From assembly GCA_964418605.1 (NCBI GenBank), contig CAYQLY010000010.1:1-64000 (forward strand): DNA of 64,000 nucleotides, in the 5' to 3' direction. This DNA is from CAYQLY01 sp964418605. Its GTDB lineage: Bacteria; Bacteroidota; Bacteroidia; Cytophagales; Cyclobacteriaceae. Both the position numbers and the translations under genes were made by a program. This document shows positions 9,216-18,425 of the stretch, in pieces (the first letter of the stretch is position 1; every line of letters begins with the position of its first letter). The notes beneath the pieces were generated by a model. That model was not told the DNA's origin and did no database searches. It worked only from the letters and a program-made list of their open reading frames with translations.

Positions 9216-10049
9216 ATGCCAAATTTTTTTAAGTTCTTATATACCCACCAATCTTTTCTAACTTTCTGTTTACTAGAAAGTCTTTGTTTATTTTTAATTG
9301 TTCAACACAACCGCTATCAACGCAGCTATTTCTTAAATGAAGCAGATGCTGTAACAGGAACTATCCTGAAAAAATCGAGCGAGATCAATGATTACTTTCA
9401 TTTAAAAAAAAGAAATACTGCCCTATTAGAAGAAAATAAAAAATTAAAAGAACTTATCTTAGAATACAACCAACGACTCATTTTATCTTCCCCAAAAGAT
9501 TCTATAAAAATTGAACTAGCAAAACAATATACCTTAATTACTGCACGAGTGATTAACAATTCTATTCATGAATTTAACAACTACCTGACCATCAGCAAAG
9601 GCTTTGATGAGGGCATACGGCCAGGCATGAGCGTACTAGGGACTAAAGGTATTGTAGGAAAAGTAAAAGCATGCTCTAAACATTTTTCGATCGTAACATC
9701 ATTACTACATCGAGAAACGATGGTATCATGTGAAATAAAAAGCAATCATGCATTCGGAATCATGAAATGGCCGGGAGATGATACTGAAAAAGCAACCATA
9801 CTCTATCTTCCTAAACATTTATCGTTTAAAGTAGGTGATACAGTAGTGACATCAGGATATAATGCTGTGTTTCCACCAGCGATGTTAATTGGATTTATTG
9901 ACAACATCAAGAACTCAAAAAATAAACCTTACTATGATATAAGTATCAAACTGAGCACAGATTTTAGTACACTTCCATATGTTTATGTTGTAAAAAACAA
10001 CTTAAAAAAAGAATTAACCAACCTATCCAATCAACTTCAGGATGAGTAA
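9216..10049 (+). CDS. mreC: Rod shape-determining protein MreC
   Basis: The 277-residue protein has one N-terminal membrane helix (about residues 13-30) and a coiled-coil segment (about 50-85, LLEENKKLKELILEYNQ). A periplasmic beta-rich MreC domain follows with GFDEGIRPGMSV, GIVGKV and VVTSGYNAVFPPAMLIG. MreC links MreB inside the cell to PBP2 in the periplasm. Its 3' end overlaps mreD by 8 bases, which suggests coupled translation. Confidence 0.93.
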   Translation: MPNFFKFLYTHQSFLTFCLLESLCLFLIVQHNRYQRSYFLNEADAVTGTILKKSSEINDYFHLKKRNTALLEENKKLKELILEYNQRLILSSPKDSIKIELAKQYTLITARVINNSIHEFNNYLTISKGFDEGIRPGMSVLGTKGIVGKVKACSKHFSIVTSLLHRETMVSCEIKSNHAFGIMKWPGDDTEKATILYLPKHLSFKVGDTVVTSGYNAVFPPAMLIGFIDNIKNSKNKPYYDISIKLSTDFSTLPYVYVVKNNLKKELTNLSNQLQDE

Positions 10050-10563
10050 AACTATTTTACATACTATTATTAATTTTATTGTTTATCTCACTATACAGGT
10101 TATAGCATTAAAGCACTTTGCTTTATTTGATATTGCTTTTTGCTACCTTTACATTTCCTTTATTTTATTTTTTCCTTTATCTGATATCAATCCTGCACTA
10201 TATATACTTATCGGTTTTTTAACAGGCCTATCTGTTGATTTTTTTTACAATACCGTAGGCATACATGCTGCCTCATGTGTATTAGTCGCTTATAGCCGAT
10301 TTAGATTAATTTCATTTCTAACCCCGGCAGGAGGATATACTGCTAATACACGTCCTCTATTAAAAGAAATGGGTGTAAGATGGTTTTTAAAATATTCATC
10401 TTTACTTGTTTTTATACATCAACTCACACTATTTTATTTACAAGCAGGAACTCATTCCTTATTTTTCACATTATTAAAAGTAATAAGCAGCAGCTTATTG
10501 ACACTAGTGGTACTTGTTCTTATTCAATTCTTGTTTTACTTTCCTGCTAAACGAAATACATAA
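10042..10563 (+). CDS. mreD: Rod shape-determining protein MreD
   Basis: The 173-residue, strongly hydrophobic protein has about five membrane helices. It shows the MreD pattern LYILIGFLTGLSVDFFYNT around residues 55-70. It overlaps mreC and is followed two bases later by the PBP2 gene. Sequence conservation of MreD is low in general, so the call rests on hydropathy, length and operon position. Confidence 0.88.
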   Translation: MSKTILHTIINFIVYLTIQVIALKHFALFDIAFCYLYISFILFFPLSDINPALYILIGFLTGLSVDFFYNTVGIHAASCVLVAYSRFRLISFLTPAGGYTANTRPLLKEMGVRWFLKYSSLLVFIHQLTLFYLQAGTHSLFFTLLKVISSSLLTLVVLVLIQFLFYFPAKRNT

Positions 10564-10565
10564 AA

Positions 10566-12398
10566 ATGCACGACCGTAGAAAATACATTATTATACTGCT
10601 TATCAGCTTGATAGGTCTTGTATTTATTGGTAAGCTTTTTGTTATTCAACTTATCGATGAAAGCTACAAACTTGCATCTCAAAATAACGCTGTACGAAAA
10701 ATAGTGGAGTACCCTTACCGTGGACTTATCTATGATCGCGATGGGAATCTAATCACCTACAACGATCCTGTTTTTGACATCACAATCGTACCTAGAGAAG
10801 TTAAACTAAAAGACACTATTTCATTTTGCAGATTAATAAAATTCTCAAAAAAAGAAATTATAGAAAAAATAACAGAAGCTAAAAAATATTCATGGGTAAA
10901 ACCATCCCTTTTTATTAAAGAATTATCAGCTATTGAATTTTCAAAAATCAGTGATAGCCTTTCAGAATATCCTGGATTTTATGTCGCGGCACGCTATCTA
11001 AGAGGATATCCTCATCAAAGCATGGCCAATACACTTGGCTATATTGGAGAAGTTTCAAAATACCTACTAGAAAATCAGAAAGGCAGCTACTACAAAGCTG
11101 GGGATTATATTGGCATCAGTGGACTAGAATCAAATTATGAAAAAGATATACGAGGTAGACGAGGGTCTAAATATATCATGGTAAATGTAAAAGGTGTTCA
11201 AAAGGGCTCTTTCAAAAAAGGAAAATTTGATACACTATCTATCGGAGGAAATGATTTTACAATCACTGTAGATCTGGCACTTCAACAATATGGTGAAAAA
11301 TTAATGACTCGTAAAATAGGAAGTATTGTTGCCATAGAACCTTCTACCGGCGAGATCTTAGCTATTGTTTCTACACCTTCTTATGACCCTAATTTACTAA
11401 CAGGAAAAAGATTAGCAAAAAATTTTGCATCTCTTCAAGAAGATACTTTACACCCTCTCTTCAATAGAGCGCTGATGGCCATGTATCCACCAGGATCCAT
11501 TTTTAAAATGGTACAAGGATTAATCGCATTACAAGAAAAATTAATTTCACCTTATACCATTTTTCCTTGTACAAAAAGCTTAGTAAAATGCCATAACCAT
11601 CCGGAACCAACTAATCTAGATGGGGCATTAGAATACTCCTGCAATCCTTATTTCTATTATGTCTTCCGAAAAATTATACAACAAAATCGCTCTGCCAACC
11701 CATTTAAAGATACTGAACTTGGACTTGAAAAATGGAGAGAATATGTAAAAAGTTTTGGATTTGGCGAAAGATTAGGTGTAGACTTACCTAACGAAAAACC
11801 AGGGATCATTGCATCCGGAAATTATTACAATAAACTGTATGGCAAAGGCCGATGGAAATTTTCAATGATTTATTCATTAGCTATTGGCCAAGGCGAAATA
11901 GGTGTTATACCTATTCAGATGGCTAACCTTGCTGCGATTATTGCAAATAAAGGCTATTACTATACGCCTCATCTGGGCAAAGAAATAGGAGAAAATAAAA
12001 CAATTGACTCTTCTTACTTACGCAAGCATTATACTAAAATAGATTCCATTTATTTTAATTTCATTATACGATCTATGGAAAAAGCCGTGGAGAGTGGAAC
12101 TGCTCAAAATGCCTATATCAAAAATATTGCTATTTGTGGAAAAACAGGAACTGTCCAAAACCCACATGGTGAAGACCACTCCTGCTTTATTGCCTTTGCT
12201 CCAAAAAAAAATCCTAAGATAGCTATCGCTGTATACGTTGAAAATTCAGGTGCAGGAGCAAGCTGGGCTGCTCCCATTGCCAGTTTAATGATTGAAAAAT
12301 ATCTAACTACCCAAATCACTCGACCAGAATTAGAAAGCTATATTATAAACACCAACTTACTTCTTGAAAGCAAACGTAAACGAAAAATTCAACCTTGA
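10566..12398 (+). CDS. mrdA: Penicillin-binding protein 2, peptidoglycan transpeptidase of the elongasome
   Basis: One N-terminal membrane helix anchors a periplasmic protein with a PBP dimerisation domain (from about residue 45, YRGLIYDRDGNLITYNDP) and a transpeptidase domain. The catalytic motifs are all present: SxxK at S311-K314 (PPGSIFKM), SxN at S358-N360 (YSCNP), and KTG at 526-528 (CGKTGTVQNP). The length of 610 is normal. The 3' end overlaps rodA by 35 bases if rodA starts at the TTG chosen here. It works with RodA to polymerise and crosslink lateral wall. Confidence 0.95.
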   Translation: MHDRRKYIIILLISLIGLVFIGKLFVIQLIDESYKLASQNNAVRKIVEYPYRGLIYDRDGNLITYNDPVFDITIVPREVKLKDTISFCRLIKFSKKEIIEKITEAKKYSWVKPSLFIKELSAIEFSKISDSLSEYPGFYVAARYLRGYPHQSMANTLGYIGEVSKYLLENQKGSYYKAGDYIGISGLESNYEKDIRGRRGSKYIMVNVKGVQKGSFKKGKFDTLSIGGNDFTITVDLALQQYGEKLMTRKIGSIVAIEPSTGEILAIVSTPSYDPNLLTGKRLAKNFASLQEDTLHPLFNRALMAMYPPGSIFKMVQGLIALQEKLISPYTIFPCTKSLVKCHNHPEPTNLDGALEYSCNPYFYYVFRKIIQQNRSANPFKDTELGLEKWREYVKSFGFGERLGVDLPNEKPGIIASGNYYNKLYGKGRWKFSMIYSLAIGQGEIGVIPIQMANLAAIIANKGYYYTPHLGKEIGENKTIDSSYLRKHYTKIDSIYFNFIIRSMEKAVESGTAQNAYIKNIAICGKTGTVQNPHGEDHSCFIAFAPKKNPKIAIAVYVENSGAGASWAAPIASLMIEKYLTTQITRPELESYIINTNLLLESKRKRKIQP

Positions 12399-13638
12399 TT
12401 GGTTGACTATTTTTTTATATATCGCCCTAGTAGGAATCGGATGGATAAATATTTTTGCATCCGGGTATGATGCTGATCATCCTCGTCAAATCATTGACCT
12501 TTCTACTAATGCAGGAAAACAATTACTGTGGATAGCTACAAGCCTTGCCATAGCTATCTTAATTTTAGTTTCAGATCATAAATTCTATAATACATTTGCT
12601 TATCTTATTTATGGTATTATTTTACTCTTTCTATTCGTTGTTCTCATCTTAGCACGAGATATTAGCGGTGCTAAATCATGGCTTGAGTTTGGATTTGTAC
12701 GTTTTCAACCTTCTGAATTTGCCAAATTTGCTACTGCATTAGCTGTAGCTAGATTCTTAAGCAACCTTAACCATAAAATAGATAACTATAAAAATCTATT
12801 TACTGTATCCGCTCTAATCATCGTACCAGCTGGCCTCATATTCCTACAAAATGACACAGGATCAAGCTTAGTATTTAGTATTTTTTTACTAGTCTTATAC
12901 CGTGAAGGATTATCATCTTTATTAGTTATTTCTATTGCAGGGAGTATATTTTTATTTATCATAACACTTTTAATTCCAATCTCTTATTTGATTGGATCTA
13001 CACTAGCTATTACACTTCTTATTATTTTTTTAGGACAAAAAAAAATAAGACGAATTGGTAATTTATCACTTATAGCTGGCATCATCATCGGCTTTATGTT
13101 TGGTGTAAAGTATGTAGTAGACCACGTATTAAAAAAACACCAACGTGATCGGATCTATACATTAGTCAATCCCAACCTTGACCCTCTAGGCAAGGGGTGG
13201 AATGTCACACAATCCAAAATAGCTATAGGTTCAGGTGGTTTCTGGGGAAAAGGATTTAAAGAAGGCACTCAAACAAAATATGACTTTGTACCGGAACAAA
13301 GTACTGATTTTATTTTCTGTACTATTGGTGAAGAACACGGCTTCATAGGCAGTATTATACTTATAGGATTATACCTCACGCTACTCATACGATTAGTTAG
13401 TCTTGCCGAACGTCAAAAATCTCGGTTTGCACGGATCTATGGGTATGGTGTATTGTGTATTATTTTATTTCATTTCACCATTAATATCGGAATGACTATA
13501 GGATTAGCCCCTGTGATTGGTATTCCTTTGCCTTTTGTAAGTTATGGCGGATCTTCATTATGGGCCTTTACCATTCTGCTCATGGTATTTTTAAAGTTAG
13601 ATGCCCACCGTGATTACTATATGTTTAGCCTCAAATAA
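12364..13638 (+). CDS. rodA: Rod shape-determining protein RodA, SEDS peptidoglycan glycosyltransferase
   Basis: The 424-residue protein has about ten membrane helices and the SEDS signatures GAKSWLEFGFVRFQPSEFAK (about residues 100-119), FLQNDTGSSLVF and the C-terminal PLPFVSYGGSSLW. The start at TTG 12364 keeps the conserved cytoplasmic N-terminus FNLDWLTIFLYIALVGIGW. The next in-frame candidate (TTG at 12403) would cut into it. It is the last gene of the mre operon and converges with a minus-strand gene, overlapping by 8 bases. Confidence 0.92.
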   Translation: MKANVNEKFNLDWLTIFLYIALVGIGWINIFASGYDADHPRQIIDLSTNAGKQLLWIATSLAIAILILVSDHKFYNTFAYLIYGIILLFLFVVLILARDISGAKSWLEFGFVRFQPSEFAKFATALAVARFLSNLNHKIDNYKNLFTVSALIIVPAGLIFLQNDTGSSLVFSIFLLVLYREGLSSLLVISIAGSIFLFIITLLIPISYLIGSTLAITLLIIFLGQKKIRRIGNLSLIAGIIIGFMFGVKYVVDHVLKKHQRDRIYTLVNPNLDPLGKGWNVTQSKIAIGSGGFWGKGFKEGTQTKYDFVPEQSTDFIFCTIGEEHGFIGSIILIGLYLTLLIRLVSLAERQKSRFARIYGYGVLCIILFHFTINIGMTIGLAPVIGIPLPFVSYGGSSLWAFTILLMVFLKLDAHRDYYMFSLK

Positions 13639-14614
13639 ATCTACTCTCCACCAACTGTAGTAAACCTTTATACAACTGACTCTCCATATTCCAATTATAC
13701 TGAGGCACATATACTGCTTGCAGCAAACCAATAGCTTGATGACTGGATATACAGCGATCTAAATCCGAAAGCATTTTTAAAAAATCAGATTCATTATTTT
13801 GAAAAAGACCTTTAATAAAATAGTTTTTTTGATCATCAGTCAAAATGGTTAAAAAATCTTTTACCCTATTTGGAGGCAATTCATAATCTGTTAAAATTTC
13901 ATTCAAACTATATGAGAGTTGATTAAATGGCGTAGCTATCTCTTCTTTAAGATGCAGCTGATCTTTTGGATTAATCACTTTATAAAAAGACCCATGATGT
14001 GGAATTATTTTTTTAAACACTTCCATATATGAATCTGTTTCTTCGGGCTCTTGTTTCATTTCTTCAAACACTTTAGTTAAAGCCTGCACCACATCTTTGC
14101 CTAAAAACCTATCGGAATGAGTAGCTCTTACGTGAGTCATCAACTCTTTCATGATGCGTTTATTGATGACAATATATTTCCCTATAACTTTTAATTCATC
14201 TAATGTAATTTCTACATCATCCTTAAGATCCATCACTTTCATATAAAAAGTATACGGAGAAAAAAGCAACCACAAGGTATCTTCTACTGCTCTGGCCAAA
14301 ACAGCCTCTGCATCTTTCCGATGAAAAGTGGCTGTTTTAACCACCATATTAAAAAAGCGAACATTAGATTTAAGTAAATCGGGCGACTGATAATTAAAAT
14401 ACGCACTCTTCCAATGACGCGACTCCCTCTTCCATAATTCATAAAGAATTTTTAGAATAAACAAGTTCACTTGTTTAGATGAAGAAAAAGAAGCAAGTTT
14501 GTGATAGGCGACGACTTTTTTTCGCTTAGGAAAAAAACGCTCGCATAATTCATACGCTATAGCCTGGCTATACGCCCTAATTGTTTGTATATCGACATGG
14601 ATCCTCATACACAC
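13631..14614 (-). CDS. Conserved hypothetical protein, all-helical
   Basis: The 327-residue protein has no signal peptide or membrane segment and appears almost entirely helical and charged. It starts with a pattern I associate from memory with an uncharacterised Cytophagales family (VDIQTIRAYSQAIAYELCER, then KQVNLFILKILYELWKRE). No catalytic motif was recognised. It overlaps the convergent rodA 3' end by 8 bases and is divergent from the ferredoxin gene with 27 bases between. A NusB assignment was considered and rejected. The function is unknown. Confidence 0.7.
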   Translation of the reverse strand: MCMRIHVDIQTIRAYSQAIAYELCERFFPKRKKVVAYHKLASFSSSKQVNLFILKILYELWKRESRHWKSAYFNYQSPDLLKSNVRFFNMVVKTATFHRKDAEAVLARAVEDTLWLLFSPYTFYMKVMDLKDDVEITLDELKVIGKYIVINKRIMKELMTHVRATHSDRFLGKDVVQALTKVFEEMKQEPEETDSYMEVFKKIIPHHGSFYKVINPKDQLHLKEEIATPFNQLSYSLNEILTDYELPPNRVKDFLTILTDDQKNYFIKGLFQNNESDFLKMLSDLDRCISSHQAIGLLQAVYVPQYNWNMESQLYKGLLQLVESRFI

Positions 14615-14641
14615 TAATGATGACTCATACTACTTAAAATC

Positions 14642-14971
14642 ATGCCTAAGATAACCATTATTAACCTATCTCACCAAGAAATTTCTGTATCTGAAGCCAA
14701 CCTGCATCAAACTGTTATTACCTATATACATGAATCCCGCATCGATTGGATGCACCATTGTGGAAAAAAAGGAAGATGCACCACCTGTAAGATGATCGTA
14801 GTCGAAGGAATAGAAAATCTAAGCCCACTAACCTCCTCTGAAAAAAAATTTCAAGATGAAAGCCGACTCAACAACAACGAGCGTTTAGCTTGCCAAGCCT
14901 TACTTAACGGATCTATTTCTATTAAAATCCCTAAAGAATGCCAATTGCCTCATTTAAAGTACGAAGAGTAA
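14642..14971 (+). CDS. Plant-type 2Fe-2S ferredoxin
   Basis: The 109-residue protein has the 2Fe-2S ligand set CGKKGRCTTC (C-x5-C-x2-C) and a distal cysteine in RLACQALL. This is the arrangement of adrenodoxin/plant-type ferredoxins seen in short Bacteroidota ferredoxins. It is a soluble electron carrier; the partner is unknown. The gene is short and isolated, with 110 bases of AT-rich DNA before the next gene and no obvious terminator. Confidence 0.88.
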   Translation: MPKITIINLSHQEISVSEANLHQTVITYIHESRIDWMHHCGKKGRCTTCKMIVVEGIENLSPLTSSEKKFQDESRLNNNERLACQALLNGSISIKIPKECQLPHLKYEE

Positions 14972-15082
14972 TATAAAAAAACATCTATCTTTATTTTATT
15001 ATACAACAAAAACCTTAAAAGAAGATAAAAATTTCATAATCTGAAATAAAAAATCTATATTCAAGGTTTAAAACAATAATTA

Positions 15083-15964
15083 ATGAAAATTATTCATAGC
15101 TATTGGTCGAAGCCAAGTATTGAAAAAGGATATGATCGCAGTGCAGGAGGATGGTCAGATAAGAAATATAATTACATGAGTTGGGCTCTTAGCTGCCTAC
15201 AGTTTAAAAAATATTATAGCGAAGTAGAGTTAATTACGGATAAGTTAGGTAAAGAATTGTTAATTGACAAACTAGAGCTTCCTTATACTTCTGTTAAAGT
15301 AGAACTAGATCAATTAAACGACTACCACTCTGATCTTTGGGCATTAGGCAAAATTTATGCTTATAGCATCCAAGACAAACCTTTCATGCATGCTGATGGG
15401 GATTTATTTATCTGGAAAAAATTTGATTCTGATTTAGAAAGTGCAAGCCTATTTGCACAGAATCAAGAACTAAATTTTCCTTATCATTTCGATTCAGTTA
15501 AGGAAATGGAAGATAATTTACCTTATATTCCTGTATGTATACAAGAAGAAAGAGCTATCAATAAAGATGATATATATGGATGTAATGCGGGGATATTTGG
15601 TGGAAACAATATCTCATTCTTTAAAGAATATACAAAAGAGGCTTTTGCATTTGTTGATAAGAATATAAATGATATTCATAAAATTAATATTGGACGTTTT
15701 AATATTACTTATGAACAATTTTTGTTTCTCTGCTTAGCCAAATACAAGAATATTAAAATACATTATTTTACTGAAGGTGTGGATCATCACTTTAAAGGAA
15801 TGACTAATTTCAATAGAGTTCCTAAGAAAACTACTTTTATACATCCTGTTGGATATTATAAAAAATATAAACCAATAGGTGAGCATATAGCTATGCGATT
15901 ATTAGCTGATTATCCTTCTTATTTTTATAAAATAGAAAAACTGATACGAAATTTTCAATTGTAA
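15083..15964 (+). CDS. GT-A-like glycosyltransferase family protein (DUF6734-like)
   Basis: The 293-residue soluble protein looks like a nucleotide-sugar glycosyltransferase. It has a DxD-type motif at D105-D107 (HADGDLFIWK) and a downstream YGCNAGIFGGN segment near residue 178, as in GT8/GT32-type enzymes. A His-rich C-terminal part includes EGVDHHFKG. I associate it, without a search, with the Bacteroidota DUF6734 group often found beside LanC-like genes. The LanC-like gene starts two bases after its stop, so they are surely cotranscribed. The donor and acceptor are unknown; glycosylation of a peptide is one possibility. Confidence 0.6.
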   Translation: MKIIHSYWSKPSIEKGYDRSAGGWSDKKYNYMSWALSCLQFKKYYSEVELITDKLGKELLIDKLELPYTSVKVELDQLNDYHSDLWALGKIYAYSIQDKPFMHADGDLFIWKKFDSDLESASLFAQNQELNFPYHFDSVKEMEDNLPYIPVCIQEERAINKDDIYGCNAGIFGGNNISFFKEYTKEAFAFVDKNINDIHKINIGRFNITYEQFLFLCLAKYKNIKIHYFTEGVDHHFKGMTNFNRVPKKTTFIHPVGYYKKYKPIGEHIAMRLLADYPSYFYKIEKLIRNFQL

Positions 15965-15966
15965 TT

Positions 15967-17730
15967 ATGCAAAAACTATTATCTAAATGTATTGATACAG
16001 GAAATAAATTACTTAAATCAACTATTAATTTAAGTAATAAAACAGAAAGTGAATTTTCTGATCTCATCCTGTATTTGGTGCGGCTTTATGAAACAACAAA
16101 AGACAGTAGCTATCTAAATAAAGCTGAAGAAATGGGAATTAGACTATACGGTTTTATAAAACAAAATAATACTCTTAATTATGGTTTTTACGAAGGCAGG
16201 ATGAAAAGTTACTATACCTTAATTAAAATAAATGAAGTTAGCAGCAATAAATCTGAAATAGAATTACCTTATAAAGAGCTGAAAGAATTTGCTAACTACA
16301 ATCATTCTTTTAATAATCTTTATAATGGAAAAGCAGGAACGCTAATAAGTTTACTTCATATATACAGCAAAACTCAAGAAGAAGCTTTAGTAGACAACAT
16401 TAAAGAATATATAGAAAGTATTCTAAACAATGTTTTCTTTAATAAAGAGGGAATCTATTGGGATTATACATATAATATAAGTAAGGGATTATGTGGATTG
16501 GGAGAAGGAAATTCTGGCATAGGATTTGTATTTTTTGAACTAGGATATTTTTTTAACATTGATCAATTAAAAGAATTAGGTGAATTAGCCTTTAGCTATG
16601 AGGACAAGCATTGGGATGAAATAGAAACAACTTGGCCTGATTTTAAAATAATTACTGAAGATGAAAAAGATCATTTAACCTTAAAAGAAGAATACATAAA
16701 TAAAGGCTTATTTCCTCAAACTAAACAAAGAAAAAATTTTTCTTTGGTCAAAGGAATAACTGGAATAGGACTTACACGATTAAGAGCATATGAGCTCACT
16801 AAAAAGAAAGTATATCTTCAATTCATTGATAAAATATATAATAAGTTATTTTCTAATATTGCTAATTTATCAATTGAGGAAATAATAGATAATATATTTT
16901 TCTGTATTCAAGCTAGCCAAGTTATCAACGATTCCAAATACTATAACTTAGCAGAAAAATTAATTGAAAAAATATCAGAAAAGAATAATTTAGATAGCAG
17001 TAACATAAAAATTAGTGATGTGTTTTTACAATTCATATATCCGAAATTAGAATCACATCTCTATCCAATTATAAAAAACAGTAATTCATCTAAAGACTTA
17101 GATTTTGATAATCATTTTGTTAAAATGAAAATTGTAGAGAAATTTTTTAATATTACTATGCAAGTATTTGAGAAAAAGCATTCTAAACAATTGCAGGACT
17201 TATATACTAAAATCAACCTATCCGAGATAAATAGCTCTGCTTCTCTTATTGAAGAAAACATAAATCAATTAGATGATGAGCATCTCAAGGATGTTTTTCA
17301 GTTTGAAAAGAAGAGAATGGAACTTATACAAAGTATAGAAAATATTTCAGAGCTATTCATGAAAGAAGTTATTCATAGACAAGAAGTAGAATACTTATTC
17401 AATTTAGATAATGATCAATTTAACCAAGAATATTTAATTATAAATCCCAATCTGTTTATTTTAGAAACTAAATGGGATTGGTGGACAGCAGTAGATTTAA
17501 AAACAAACAAAAACAATGATCTAGTTCAAAATTTAACTAAAATACCAAAATGCCATAAAGTATTACTAATCCATAAATGGGATAATAATAATCCAATTTA
17601 TATACGTTCTATAACATCTTTTAGTGCGATTATATTTGATATTTTTAATAAACCTCAAAAAATTAAAGAGGCTATAGGTATATTTTTAGATGCTTTTGAA
17701 GTTAAAGCTCAACAACAGAAAAAGATCTGA
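15967..17730 (+). CDS. LanC-like (lanthionine cyclase-fold) protein lacking the zinc ligands
   Basis: Residues 1 to about 330 show the glycine-rich helical repeats of the LanC alpha/alpha barrel: NGKAGTLISLLHIY, GLGEGNSGIGFVFFELGY and FSLVKGITGIGLTRLRAYEL. In LanC and LanM cyclases the last repeat reads SLCHGxxGIG, where Cys and His bind catalytic zinc. Here they are Val and Lys, and the upstream HG is EG, so the canonical metal site is gone. The C-terminal 250 residues are helical, then beta-like (residues 460-560), and unrecognised. The gene follows the glycosyltransferase gene by two bases. No precursor peptide or LanB dehydratase is adjacent. Cyclase activity is therefore doubtful; a binding or scaffold role is inferred. 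Confidence 0.65.
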   Translation: MQKLLSKCIDTGNKLLKSTINLSNKTESEFSDLILYLVRLYETTKDSSYLNKAEEMGIRLYGFIKQNNTLNYGFYEGRMKSYYTLIKINEVSSNKSEIELPYKELKEFANYNHSFNNLYNGKAGTLISLLHIYSKTQEEALVDNIKEYIESILNNVFFNKEGIYWDYTYNISKGLCGLGEGNSGIGFVFFELGYFFNIDQLKELGELAFSYEDKHWDEIETTWPDFKIITEDEKDHLTLKEEYINKGLFPQTKQRKNFSLVKGITGIGLTRLRAYELTKKKVYLQFIDKIYNKLFSNIANLSIEEIIDNIFFCIQASQVINDSKYYNLAEKLIEKISEKNNLDSSNIKISDVFLQFIYPKLESHLYPIIKNSNSSKDLDFDNHFVKMKIVEKFFNITMQVFEKKHSKQLQDLYTKINLSEINSSASLIEENINQLDDEHLKDVFQFEKKRMELIQSIENISELFMKEVIHRQEVEYLFNLDNDQFNQEYLIINPNLFILETKWDWWTAVDLKTNKNNDLVQNLTKIPKCHKVLLIHKWDNNNPIYIRSITSFSAIIFDIFNKPQKIKEAIGIFLDAFEVKAQQQKKI

Positions 17731-17748
17731 AAAAGTTGGCAATGGATA

Positions 17749-18414
17749 TCATCGAAGCTTTATTCGAGTCGGGAGTTCTTTTGAGAAGTCATAAAAATTA
17801 GCTTCTCCAATCCAATGAAAACTTCTAGTCATTTTTTCACTAGCCTGATCAAATCTACCTAGCTGATCAGAATCTCTAGAAAAATATAAGAAACAAATTG
17901 TTTTTGTTTTTGTATTGACATAAAATTCAGAATAATGAAAAATATCATTATTTCTAATTTGATCATACTTGAGCACATAAATAGGATGAGTAGATAGGTT
18001 GAATATGGTATCACTTAAAATAGTATAGCTTTGATCTTTAACATATTGTTTTAATTTAACAATCTTATTTTCCAATTTTTTTTCAAGAGGTAAAGCCAAA
18101 CACAATAGTTGAATTTTTCCAGTGGCAAAATAATACATATAAAAAACTCTTTTTGCTTTCTTAGGAAAGTGACTAAGTGAAATTAAGTCATATTCTGTAT
18201 AGAGTTTAGCCATTTGGGGTTTATCGGTATAGGATGAATCAAACTCAAAACCACCCCACATGAACATTTCAAAACCTAATGTTTTGTTTTGATACCCATA
18301 GATATCTAGCGTATCATACAGCCGTTGTTTCGTAACTATAACCTTTGAAGTTTTGCAAGAAAAAAGAAATAAAAATAATATTACACAAAACACAGATTGA
18401 CAGAATCTACTCAT
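17749..18414 (-). CDS. Putative lipoprotein, paralogue of the upstream gene
   Basis: The 221-residue protein has a hydrophobic signal ending in a lipobox-like FLFSC at residues 15-19, so it is probably a lipoprotein. It is a clear paralogue of the gene just upstream (18426-19094): both share LYDTL/IYDTL, YGYQNKTLG or FGYKNKTLN, GFEFDSS, a central ALPL segment and a FHWIGE or FHWLGE segment before the C-terminus. No known family was recognised. It is the last gene of the grasp-with-SPASM operon, 11 bases downstream of its paralogue. A role in export, binding or self-protection is only inferred from position. Confidence 0.65.
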   Translation of the reverse strand: MSRFCQSVFCVILFLFLFSCKTSKVIVTKQRLYDTLDIYGYQNKTLGFEMFMWGGFEFDSSYTDKPQMAKLYTEYDLISLSHFPKKAKRVFYMYYFATGKIQLLCLALPLEKKLENKIVKLKQYVKDQSYTILSDTIFNLSTHPIYVLKYDQIRNNDIFHYSEFYVNTKTKTICFLYFSRDSDQLGRFDQASEKMTRSFHWIGEANFYDFSKELPTRIKLR

Positions 18415-18425
18415 TTTATTTTAGC

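Noticed and set aside
13631..14614. NusB assignment for the 327-residue protein
   Set aside because: The RNA-binding opening and conserved C-terminal motifs of NusB are absent. No support beyond an all-helical look.
15083..17730. A complete lanthipeptide cluster
   Set aside because: No precursor peptide was found in the 110-base gap upstream or in the short gap downstream. There is no LanB, and the LanC-like protein lacks zinc ligands.
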